From Beroe forskalii (lineage: Eukaryota > Ctenophora > Nuda > Beroida > Beroidae), in the NCBI GenBank assembly GCA_011033025.1, contig WFMF01000027.1, positions 124,001-188,000 on the forward strand: 64,000 bases of DNA. Reading direction: 5' to 3'. A program made the position numbers and the translations under genes. Below are positions 1 to 11,500 of this stretch, piece after piece. Within the stretch, counting starts at the first letter, position 1, and each line of letters begins with the position of its first letter. The notes under the pieces were generated by a model. It had not been told where the DNA came from. It did not search any database and was given only the letters and a program-made list of their open reading frames with translations.

Positions 1-1690
1 ATGAGTGTTTGCACATCAAACTCCACAGTGATGAGTGTTTGCACACTCCACAGTGATGAGTGTTTGCACACTCCACAGTGATGAGTGTTTGCACATCAAA
101 CTCCACAGTGATGAGTGTTTGCACACTCCACAGTGATGAGTGTTTGCACACTCCACAGTGATGAGTGTTTGCACACTCCACAGTGATGAGTGTTTGCACA
201 CTCCACAGTGATGAGTGTTTGCACATCAAACTCCTCAGTGATGAGAGTTTGCACACTCCGCAGTGATGAGTGTTTACAAACACCACAGTGATGAGAGTTT
301 GCACACTCCACAGTGATGAGTGTTTGCACACTCCACAGTGATGAGTGTTTGCACATCAAACTCCACAGTGATGAGTGTTTGCACACTCCACAGTGATGAG
401 TGTTTGCAAACTCCACAGTGATGAGTGTTTGCAAACTCCACAGTGATGAGTGTTTGCACATCAAACTCCACAGTGATGAGTGTTTGCAAACTCCACAGTG
501 ATGAGTGTTTGCAAACTCCACAGTGATGAGTGTTTGCACACTCCACAGTGATGAGTGTTTGCACATCAAACTCCACAGTGATGAGTGTTTGCACATCAAA
601 CTCCACAGTGATGAGTGTTTGCACACTCCACAGTGATGAGTGTTTGCACACTCCACAGTGATGAGTGTTTGCACATCAAACTCCACAGTGATGAGTGTTT
701 GCACATCAAACTCCACAGTGATGAGTGTTTGCAAACTCCACAGTGATGAGTGTTTGCAAACTCCACAGTGATGAGTGTTTGCACACTCCACAGTGATGAG
801 TGTTTGCACATCAAACTCCACAGTGATGAGTGTTTGCACATCAAACTCCACAGTGATGAGTGTTTGCACACTCCACAGTGATGAGTGTTTGCACACTCCA
901 CAGTGATGAGTGTTTGCACACTCCACAGTGATGAGTGTTTGCACACTCCACAGTGATGAGTGTTTGCAAACTCCACAGTGATGAGTGTTTGCACACTCCA
1001 CAGTGATGAGTGTTTGCACACTCCACAGTGATGAGTGTTTGCACATCAAACTCCACAGTGATGAGTGTTTGCACATCAAACTCCACAGTGATGAGTGTTT
1101 GCACAAACTCCACAGTGATGAGTGTTTGCACATCAAACTCCACAGTGATGAGTGTTTGCACACTCCACAGTGATGAGTGTTTGCAAACTCCACAGTGATG
1201 AGTGTTTGCACATCAAACTCCACAGTGATGAGTGTTTGCAAACTCCACAGTGATGAGTGTTTGCACATCAAACTCCACAGTGATGAGTGTTTGCAAACTC
1301 CACAGTGATGAGTGTTTGCAAACTCCACAGTGATGAGTGTTTGCACACTCCACAGTGATGAGTGTTTGCACACTCCACAGTGATGAGTGTTTGCACACTC
1401 CACAGTGATGAGTGTTTGCACACTCCACAGTGATGAGTGTTTGCACATCAAACTCCACAGTGATGAGTGTTTGCAAACTCCACAGTGATGAGTGTTTGCA
1501 CATCTAACTCCACAGTGATGAGTGTTTGCACATCAAACTCCACAGTGATGAGTGTTTGCACACTCCACAGTGATGAGTGTTTGCACACTCCACAGTGATG
1601 AGTGTTTGCACATCAAACTCCACAGTGATGAGTGTTTGCACATCAAACTCCACAGTGATGAGTGTTTGCACATCAAACTCCACAGTGAAG
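1..1690. repeat. Satellite array of 25/30-bp units
   Basis: Roughly 63 head-to-tail copies of a unit with core CTCCACAGTGATGAGTGTTT. The core is nearly invariant; length varies only at the junction, which reads GCACA or GCAAA (25-bp units), GCACATCAAA (30-bp unit), or once GCACAAA (27 bp). The types are interspersed irregularly. A few units near 230-290 carry point changes, and the last units at 1680-1700 decay into unique sequence. The array starts before the window. The minus strand has no stop codon in any frame of the unit, which creates long but meaningless open frames. Confidence 0.97.
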
Positions 1691-1699
1691 AGTGTTTCT

Positions 1700-4600
1700 G
1701 TATTTACTGATGTGGGTTTGAGATTTCTGTTTTTCATGTAAGTGTTACTTGTTGGAGAGATGGGGAGGTTTTGGATGCTATTTGTTGGATTTAATTTCGA
1801 TTTATTTTAACTGCTTTGTCTGTGTTTTGTTTTCTAGTGTGTTTCTATGTCCGTTTATGTTTGAAATTAATTCATTTTATTACTAGCGAATCCTGAAAAC
1901 CACCAGTTATAGAAATATTTCGAAATTCAAAGGTAGATACCAGCTTTTTCTTCGAACGTCGTACTGTCGTACGCAAACAATGTGCAGATAAAGTTGGCGT
2001 TTGTACTAAAGATGAGAATGTTAAATTCCTGCCCCAGAAACGCCTACCTCTCACTGAAGACATGTATAGCAGCTGTCTCCTCTTTTCCACCCTGAGGCTT
2101 CCCTTGTGTCCACCATGCTACTCAGGGAATACCATATTACCTCATTACCTATACACACTCTCCTTAGAACCATTGCTCCATTGTCTGAATTCAGTGCTCC
2201 CCACCCACCCTCTCCTCCGGAGCACTGATTGGTTCATTTAGTCATTGTTTCCATGGTGATTGGCGCGCATTCTCCAGCTTCAAATGAAACACTTATTGTA
2301 AAGTTATAATATGCAGTTATAGCGAAACAATTGCTGAGGTATGCTTAGGGAATTCCTAATTTAATGTGCTTTCAATCATCATTAGAACCTATTACATTAG
2401 AACCTATTACATTAGAACCTATTCATTAGTTGCAAGGTGGCGTTAGTAACTGACAGAGGACGTGTGAAATACAGCCCGTATTTTCAGTGTCCTGTGTCCT
2501 GCGTTCTCCCTTACAGTTCGCAGCCAGTTTTATCTTCCGCGGATTTTCCAATTTTGCCCATATTTGCTGAATAGGTACTGTATTTTGTCGGATGGACCAT
2601 CACGATTTGATTTGTGGGACTTTTAATCCTCAATGTTTGTTTGAATTGTTAATCTTTAATGTTCTAACGTAATTTTATAGAACCGTATACGTTATTATTT
2701 TTGGTACACAGTTCCTTCCAAGTCTTCCTATTCATTCAAGACCCCTCTCCAATTTGCATATTCCAATTTCATAATAATAAGCCATGATACATAAAATGAA
2801 AGTGTTCAGTGAACAATGGCCATTGGACTATCCATCCGCATTTCTCTGGCTTTATTTTAGCCGATATTTGAGTATTTTAGTCAACTAAAGATTTTGGCCA
2901 TAGTGGAGCATTCCAATCGCTACAAGGAAAAGTTATGACATTGAATGGGTAATTCTTTAATTGCTTGTCCGGCTACAGATGTTAGTCCCTCAAATTGACG
3001 CAGTTTAATCTCACGTTGATTGTTGAAACACTCCAGTAGCCAGCAAGGGTTGAAATAGATACTAAAATTTTATTTTGATTTTTGATTTGATTGGTTATTC
3101 AGAGGTTTTTCCTTGTTTTTGACTTCAGAGAACATCTTGTATTCCTCGTGTTGGCAGTTCTTAAGCAAGCTGAATCTCATCAGCCCGTTGCAACATCATT
3201 GAATAGCAACATTACGTATTGGGACAGCGGGGCCCTTTTAACTACTGATTGTAACTTTATCCCGCCCCAATTAATTGCTCATTATGCAATTAGTGTTAGA
3301 ACCAATGATTTGCAGCTCCGAGATAAAACATTCTAAAGGGCTTGCTATAGTTCTATATAATGTTGTACTTCACATTCCCTCCATTATTGTCTTACACTGC
3401 ACCGACTTTCCAAATAATTTGCATTTTAGTTTTAAACTGCCCCGCTCCAACATTTTATCTAATTTTACACTGCCCTCTGCTACTCCTTCTCTTCAAATTC
3501 ATTATTTTACAAACTGTGCCTCCTCCCAAGTTAGTTAGTTGTCTCCCAGGTAACGAGTATTTTGTACTTTCCCTAGAGTTTTCTCCCGCCCAGATGAAGT
3601 GAACTCGGCAGGTGCATTTTCTAAAGTGCGACGGGGATCAGGTATGTTTCCCAATCCCATATAACTCTGGCTGAGTGATGTCACCGACCAAAACCTCAAT
3701 CTTTTGTATCCTAGCCCTAAACCTAACCCTTACCTTAATTTTCACCCTAAATCCAACAAACCCTAATCCTGATCCTTACCAAAACCCTTTAAGCGCTAAA
3801 CACGCATAAATGTATTTTTCTGAGTGATGTCATTATGGGGCACTAGCCGGGAATCGGGGTGCACTATCAGGAGTTCCTTTTCTGTTCATTTAGGATCCCC
3901 TTTTTTCATTTACTGTATTCTGTTTTGCGAAACTAGGTTTGAAATTGTCACTCATGATTTAGGAGGACTCTTTGTGCGCTGTGTGAACAGACAACCCACA
4001 TAAAGTTGTAAAACGGGAACCCTTTCCACGGAACTCAGGATGAAATGTCTCCAATGATTTCTCTTGGAAACACTATATCTCTGTGAATGTTCGTTACAGC
4101 CCCGGCTCTTACCCCATTTCACCTCCATTCTCAACAGATTAATTTACCACTCGAACGAAAATTAGGAGATGTCATAAAGGCACCATTCAAAGCCATGACA
4201 ATGACGTCATTCCGAACTGCCTATTATTTTAAAGGTCCTGATAGGGCTGGAATGCAGCAGAGTATCTTTGGTTTCATTTGATTGGTTTCTCTCACTCATC
4301 AGCTGACACAAGGTACCCTTCTTAAAGTGTCTCCCACATGCATCTTCCTTTATCGGTTGCTAACGATCCAATGGCGTCCAGTGTGACCTCATTATCATGA
4401 CATGGAATGGCTGAATTTGACATTAAAACGCATAGTTTGGTGCGGGGCAAATAATCAGCTATAAGGTGAGGAAAGGTTCACATGGGGTGCATTGCTGGAG
4501 GGGGTTATATACTAATATAGTTTTGGTATCACACCCAATGTGTTAAAATTATATCACTACCACTAGGGGCGCCCTGGCCAGGGCGGGAGTGTATTCTTTG

Positions 4601-5860
4601 CACGAGTATTGTTAGGCTACTTCACATTGCGCCCGAGAATAGATTATCTCCCGTCTTCAGCTCATCATTCTAAGCTTTGGAATTGACGCTGCTTTTAATT
4701 ACTTGTTATTCTTGTCCCCCATCCGTTCGCTTAACCTTCATCCTGAATTCAGCATTTCAAATAATCCTGTATTTCTCACCTTCCCACACTATTCATTCGC
4801 GTTGCTTTTGTCGAATTTCTCATGATATTATCATTACGTGTGGTTTGCCGTTGCTTTCTGTCGAATTCTCATATTATTATCATTACGTGTGTTTTGCCGT
4901 TGGTTGAATAATGCATGATATAATATGTGGTTTGATTGATTTACTCTTTGAAATGTTGGATATTCATTTCTATCTCGAAGGGATTTTGTTACTTTAATGT
5001 TTTATTGGATTTAATTTATCAAAGTAGAAATTCAGTGTCGGATTTTGCAAGTTTTCATTTTTCATTTTTATGATTCTGTGATATTCTTGCCCATTTCAGT
5101 CATATACTCATGTAGTACCAACCTAAATAGGTTCCTAAGACTCTACTCTGATCATAGATCCTACCACTACTACCAATTTCTACGTATAACTAAAACCATT
5201 TAATTAACAATTATAAAATGGCTTGAGAGGCTCGTGCGCCATTACGGGAGTAGGGGGTCTTCGGGGTGTCGACGGCCAAAATAGAGTAGCATCCTAGCTA
5301 CCAGAAAAACTTTAAAGAATGAAAAAGTCTTCTTTGCCTCTGATTACACTTTACAGTACGCGTGCAAACTTCTTTCGCGTTTTGTCAAGAATAAACTTAA
5401 AAATCTCCTACTACATTTTTGGAGAATCATCTTGAAGTTGAAATTTTTCAAATATGTTCTAAGGACTAAAATAAAGAGATTCGTTTAAAATAAAGAGATT
5501 TGTTTAAAGTTTTTAGTATGTTTTTGAACAAGATGATTTCATTCTGTTAAAGTTTTACTGGAATCTGGGAAGGACCTCTATCAATATCATTTCTATCCCA
5601 AAACTCCATTTCGGTTATCTCCAACCTTCAGACCCCCTGCCCTAACGACTTCTTAAGATTTCTTTATGATTTCCGCACCGATTTCCCCTATCTTTCCCAA
5701 GTATAAAGTACTCCAATACACTATAAGGATGATTCTCAACATGGTATACATCAAATTCCTCATCGTCTTTGACCTTGGGGTACCTCATTTCACGTGGGTC
5801 TCTTTCGCAGATGACACGTTGCACATGTGGTGCTGTCACGCCCACACAGAACAGTCTAAT
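1700..5860. other. Non-coding region without recognised genes
   Basis: About 4.1 kb of mostly unique, AT-leaning sequence. No open frame here looks like a known protein. Small features seen: a short repeat of ATTAGAACCTATTAC near 2390-2425, a telomere-like CCCTAA-rich stretch (listed separately), and near-duplicate segments at 4800-4900. Upstream exons of the plus-strand gene that is visible from 6121 may lie here but could not be identified. Confidence 0.6.
3708..3790. repeat. Degenerate interstitial telomere-like CCCTAA tract
   Basis: Repeated CCCTAA, CCTAAC and CCTTAC hexamers, heavily mutated, occur for about 80 bp. They resemble the animal telomere repeat (TTAGGG complement) but are imperfect and internal. 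A similar tract occurs at 45870-45960. Confidence 0.45.
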
Positions 5861-5865
5861 TACCC

Positions 5866-6015
5866 CCCCCCCCCCCACACAGTTTCTTGTATGCTCGGCT
5901 GAGTGAACCGTCGGGCTGCATATGCTCGAAATAAATCTCTCACCCTTAGCTCAGTGGTCTGTCCGGGATTCGAACTCAGGATCTTTCGGATCTGTGCTCA
6001 AATCGATACCACTAC
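5866..6015 (-). mobile_element. tRNA-derived SINE, copy 1
   Basis: Read on the minus strand this begins with a tRNA-like head: GGTGTAGTGGTATCG resembles an A box and GAGTTCGAATCCC is a strong B box of an internal RNA polymerase III promoter. A body of about 70 bp follows, ending in a run of 14 G (plus-strand C run at 5863-5876). A second copy at 33778-33945 shares both the head and the body, so this is a dispersed element and not a lone tRNA pseudogene. The anticodon arm does not fold properly. Confidence 0.72.
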
Positions 6016-6120
6016 ACCACCAACCTACACCACCAACCTGAACCACCAACGTTATACCATTTTCCCGGAAGAAAACGACCCCCATCCTGGTTTTAACTAA
6101 CCAATCCCACCCCACTCTAG

Positions 6121-7453
6121 GAGTTAACGTAGAAAGCCGAGTTGACGCCTATGAATGCCGGAGTAACCTGATTGATGTGTTTGACTCGATGGGCATGGCA
6201 AAGAGTTTCTCCCCCCTCAAGAGGGACGAGTATCCTGTAGACCCCTCCCCCAGACGCACTGTCGCCAAGAGGATCTGGAAGAATTCAGCCTCCAAGGTGA
6301 GTACAGCATGAGCATTGTGGTACTAAAGCAGAGTCATGGGAATAATGGTTCCATTTACGGAAAGCTTGTGTCGTTTTCTTCTAGTTCTATTCAGATTAAT
6401 TCTTATCACCCATCAGGTTTTAACCTAACTCTTATCCCCCATCAGGTTGAGTCAGATTACGAGACCATGCTCCCACAACTGAGTAAGCTAAACCTTTCCT
6501 CTGCCGTGACGCCCATCAAGCACATCTCCAAACCTCGCAAACGAGGGCACTGCAAACCCCCCTTCCCTCCTACCCCCTCCTCCTCTTGTTCTTCAGATGA
6601 CGCCAACACCCCGCCCACCGCCCACACCCCGCCCACCGCCAAACCCTCCAAATACGTGGTCTTCAAGGACAAGTCGACCCTCCTCATGCCCACCCCAGAC
6701 CGGAACAAGTCCGCCGATCCCACGTACGCTAGGATTGATGAGAACTTTCTGGATACCGGTGTGGATTGGTCCACTGACTCGGGAATATCGGACATTTACG
6801 AGAGTGCGAGTCACTACGTAACTTCCTCCTCCCCGACGGGCAGCAAGTGTCTGACTTCAGACGACCTGTCGCTCATATCACGCTACGACCGGGTCCTCCG
6901 GAGACGGACCAAGAAGTCGCGGTTCCGGAGGTTATCCGAGTTCCTCTGCAACGGAGGCAGCAACTCGGATGAGGAAGAAGAAGAGGAGGACAGTTTGTAC
7001 GATTCTCTGGAATCCTCCGGCAAGTCCTCATCCTCAAACTACTCCTCACTTCCCAGCAAGTCCGGCGGGGAGGATGTCCTGCCACCGCCCATCTCTCACC
7101 GGGATTTCCTGGGTGAGACCCTACCGCCCATTGCTGAATCACCGCCCCTTTCTTCTTCAAGTCCCGAGGAAGAAGAAGAAGAAACACTCCGTTTTTCTAA
7201 GAAAGACTTTTTCTACAACCCGAACAAAAACAAAACCTGTCATTCAGAATACGTTTTACCGGACAAATCTCTGCAGCAGTTCGAAACCCCGCCGCGCGGG
7301 ACTCCCGGGGGTTTATTCAGTTCTACTCCCGCACACGCGGGCCATTCCTCCCAGCGACCCCACAGAAAACCACCGTCCACCAGTACTCCGGGTTGTAAGA
7401 CCCATGTGTATGAGAATGTAAGAGACTTTACCCACAGAAGATCGAAGTCATAG
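6121..7453 (+). CDS. Unrecognised disordered protein, 3' exons
   Basis: Two exons are visible: 6121-6296 (acceptor CCCCACTCTAG, donor AAG/GTGAGT) and 6446-7453 (acceptor CCCCCATCAG, stop TAG at 7451-7453). The intervening 149 bp are also open, so intron retention would only add residues. The exons join in phase 0 and give about 394 residues. The first exon has a short ordered-looking segment (SNLIDVFDSMGMAKSF). The remainder is rich in Ser, Pro and acidic runs (EEEEEE near 6970 and 7170), with basic clusters such as RRRTKKSRFRRL and a C-terminal basic tail, so it looks largely intrinsically disordered with many potential phosphosites. I do not recognise the family. The 5' exons were not found and lie upstream. 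The start codon at 6308 is inside the intron and is unlikely to be the true start. Confidence 0.6.
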
Positions 7454-8590
7454 AACTCTCAGTATTATGATAAGAATCACTAACTTCAGATGAGGTTAGT
7501 TATCAGTGTTTCTATATTTCAATTACTTTTTCTGGGTTTTTATACACTAAATCTACTTTTCATATTGAAATTCGCTTTTAAAGAACTAGAACACAGTTAC
7601 CATGGTTCATCGAATTCAAACCGGATGGAACCAAGAACTGGTTAATCATTTTAGGGGTTCTAGTTCTAATTTTTCACATGCTGTGTTGAATTGCATGTAT
7701 ATTTAAAGAAGCTGACATTTTATTGACGAGATTGAGATAATACAAGGGTGTTTAGGAAGGTTAAGGTTTCATATTTATTTCCATAATATATACTTTGTTA
7801 TTCGTGTTTGAAAATTTGATAATTTTATTTAAATCCAATGTCTTCATTTCTCCCACGCTAGATCGAAACTCAGGTCATTGAAACGTGGGCAGGTTTTATG
7901 ATATCACTCTCACAGAGAATCTCTGAGAGATGGCACAATGAAATTCGTGAATCGCGCGCCCTGGTGTGCGCAGTATTTCCTGTCACGTACGTACACTATG
8001 GCGCGCGGTATGGAATCTATAGCAGTATTATCAATAAGTGAAATCAACACATTTAAAGGCTGTCATTGTAAAACAACTAATAAACATCTTTGTACATAGT
8101 ATATTTTCTATTAATAGCTTTACAAATAAAAGAAATGCGACTGATAGTTCGGTACCAGAAAGTAATAAATTACCAAGAGAACAGATTCGATAAAATTTAT
8201 TGTTTTGCAAGAACGGGAATATTTCAATATCAATTTCTTATCAACAGATTATTATACAGTCGTGAAGCGTAAATGTGAAACAGTAATTTGTATATATCCC
8301 TCCAAAACCTTATGCCACTTGAGCTTCTAAAGTTCTAACTTTCAAAAGCAACAGATCCGATTCTTGGCGAAGAAATCCTCAGCAGTATAATAAAATGTAA
8401 AATCATCAAATATATGCGATTCGTGGCGTGGCTTCATTTGAATCATGACCAATCTAGTTCTTATTTCCACAAATTAACGCATATGGACATTTAAGAAAAA
8501 TACTGTAGCGATGTTTCTTGAACATAACTCTGTTATAGTTATCGCAGTTCAAAACAAAATCGAAATCAGAACTACATATCATTTTGAATC
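7454..8590. other. Intergenic region, AT-rich
   Basis: This lies between the 3' ends of two convergent genes (plus-strand gene ending at 7453 and EFHC1 on the minus strand). No credible coding potential and no recognisable repeat family was seen. It would hold the 3' UTRs of both genes. Confidence 0.5.
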
Positions 8591-8592
8591 AA

Positions 8593-11500
8593 TCAATTGC
8601 ATAAGTATTTCCAGTGATTTCTGCACTGCCGAGGATTCTTTTTGAGTGTCTGTCTATCTTGCGTGGCGGAATCAAATCTGAAACAGAAATTTCGTAATTC
8701 GCTGAAAAGATTCTGTAACTCAGCATCTGCATCACAATTATTAAAATCTCAAGTCAGTGGAAATCATATGACAAATTAGGGACATGATAAATACCATACC
8801 ATACCCTTAATTTTGAAGCACAGAATAATAAGTAATGATAGCCTTTCAACCAATAATTTTCCAATTCCCAAAATATACCACAATTTGTCGGCATGAGCAG
8901 CTTTGATAGATTCGATGGTTGCTGCTGGGAATTTGGAGGCATTGGTTTCCAGATACTTCAGCACATACAAATCACAATCTGAAAATTATTATTAGGTTGG
9001 GGGGGGGGGTAAGGCAAACTTTGGCAAACTTTGGCAAACGCTTCCACTTTTTTTGGAGTTTGCCAAAAAAAGTGTTTGCCAAAGTTTGCCATAGTTTGCC
9101 AAAGTTAGCCAAAATTTGCCAAAGTTTGCCAAAAATAACCCAAAAATTTTGTTATTTCTGATTTCTTGTTCACAGTGCATGCAGGACGTGTGCATAATGG
9201 TTTTTGAGGAACCTGAATCGATTTCCAATGCTTAATTATCATTCAGAATTTCCCCTTCAAGGCTTTACTGGTTCCACGTCTGAAAATTCCCTCTGCAAGC
9301 CTCAGTTTTTATAAAAGGTATCCTAAAGGACCTGGGTTAGAATCTTCGAGGACCTTTCGGTTCAAGAAAAGAGATGTTTATAATTATCAAGAATGGATCC
9401 ATGTATCTACCATCTACTACCAGTTCATCAGATAACGTGTCACCGGCAAAATTGTACCACAGGAATATGACCAAAATTAGCCTCCATTAGCATCCATGGA
9501 GGCTGAATGGAGGCTAATTTCAAAAATAAGCCATTAGCCTCCATGGACATGGAGGCTAATGGTTGCAATAAGCAGGCTAATTTTCGAAAAAAAGCCTCTA
9601 CTGTGGAGGCTAATCAGCCTCCATAAGCCTCCATGGAGGTAATATTTTGGTTTAGCCTCCACTGAAGAATAAAGGCCTCGGACACAGAAACTGAATCATA
9701 ACATTTTCGTGGAGGCTAAAGCTTTAATATGGAGGCTAATGGAGGCAAGTGGAGGCTATTAAATAGCCAAATTTTGGAGGCTTGGCCTCCATATTAAACA
9801 AAATTTCGTGCTGAAACTGGTAAAATGTGCAATAATTCCTTATATTAATTTTAAAAGCAGTTTATAGATTCAAACTTTCAGACAGCTCCAACTATCCTCC
9901 ACTCAGCTTTCACTAGGTTCCACTCAGCCTCCACTAGCCTCCGCTCAGCCTCCACTAGGCTCCACTCAGCCTCCACTAGTCCACTAGACTCCACTAAGCT
10001 CCACACAGCCTCCACTAGGCTCCACTAGTCCACTAGGCTCCACACAGCCTCCACTAGGCTGCACTCAGCCTCCACTGGACCACTAGGCTTCATTCAGTCT
10101 CCATTGGGCACCAATCAGCCTCGAATAGTCTCCAATCAGACTGCACTAGGATCCATTCTTCCTCCACTAGGCTCCACTCTTCCTCCACTAGGCTCCATTC
10201 TTCCTCCACTAGGCTCCAATCAGCCTCCACTGACCTCCACTGACCACTAGCCTCCACTCAGCCTCCACTCAGCCTCCACTAGTCCACTAGGCTCCACACA
10301 GCCTCCATTAGGCTCCACTCAGCCTCCACTAGGCGACACCCAGTCTCCAGTAGGCTCCACCCAGCCTCCACTAGACTCCACACAGCCTCCACTCGGCTCC
10401 ACTCAGTCTCCAGTAGGCTCTAATCAGCCTTCACTCGGCTCCACTTAGCGTTCTCTCAGCCTCCACTAGGCTTCACTCAGCTTCCACTAGACTCCACTCA
10501 GCCTCCACTAGTCCACTAGGCTCCACTCAGCCTCCAGTAGGCTCCACAGTCCATACAGCCTCCACTAAGCACCACTCTGCCTCGAAAAGTCTCCAATTTT
10601 AGTCTACACTAGGCTTCAAACAGCCTCCACAGTCCACTAGGCTCACTCAGTCCGCTCCAAACAGCCTCCACTCAGCGTTCTCTCAGCCTCCACTAGTCCC
10701 CACTCAGCATCTACTTGGCTCCATTCAGCCTCCACTAGGCAACAATAGCCTCCATAAGGCTCCACACACAGCCTCCACTAGGCGTCACATGGCCTCCACT
10801 AGGCTCCACCCCTGCCTCCACTGGCCACTAGGCTCCACTCAGCTTCCACTAGACTCCACTCAGCCTCCACTGACCACTAAGCCTTCACTAGTCCACTAGG
10901 CTCCAATCAGCCTCCATTAGGGCTCCGCACAGCCTCCACTAGGCTCCATTCAGCCTCCACTAAGCCTCAAGTGGACAACTAGAGAACTAGGCTCCACAGT
11001 CCACACAGCCTCCACTAGGCACCACTCAGCCTCGAATAGTCTCCACTAGGCTCCATTCTCCCTCCACTAGGCTCCAATTAACCTCCACTGACCACTAGCC
11101 TCAGCCTGCATTAGGCTCCACTCAGCCTCCACTAGGCTCCACACAGCCTCCACTAGGCAACAATAGCCTCCACTAGACTCCACTCAGCCTGCATTAGCCT
11201 CCACTCAGCCTCCACTGACCACTAGCCTCCACTCATCCTCCATTAGGCTCCACACAGCCACCTTTAGGCTCCACACAGCCACCTTTATGCTCCATATAGC
11301 CTCTTCTAGGCGACACCAAGCCTCCACTAAGCTCCACTCAGCCCACACCACGCTCCAAACAGCCTCCACTAGGCTCCAATCAGTCTCCAGTAGGCTCAAT
11401 CGGCCTTCACTCGGCTCCTCAGCGTTCTCTCAGCCTCCACTAGTCCCCCACTCATCCTCTACTTGGCTCACACAGCCTCCACTAGGCTCCACACAGCCTC

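Noticed and set aside
96-1451. Minus-strand open frame of 451 codons with Cys/His-rich repeats (CANTHHCGV, CKHSSLWS)
   Set aside because: It is a by-product of the satellite unit, which has no stop in any minus frame; the 25-bp unit simply cycles the three frames. No start context, intron or conservation signal.
1-1690. CRISPR-like array
   Set aside because: There are no unique spacers between repeats and the DNA is eukaryotic; it is a satellite.
3708-3790. True telomere or chromosome end
   Set aside because: The CCCTAA-like hexamers are degenerate, short and internal.
5940-6010. Functional tRNA gene
   Set aside because: The A and B boxes are present but acceptor and anticodon arms do not form, and the same head plus body is repeated at 33778, so it is a SINE.
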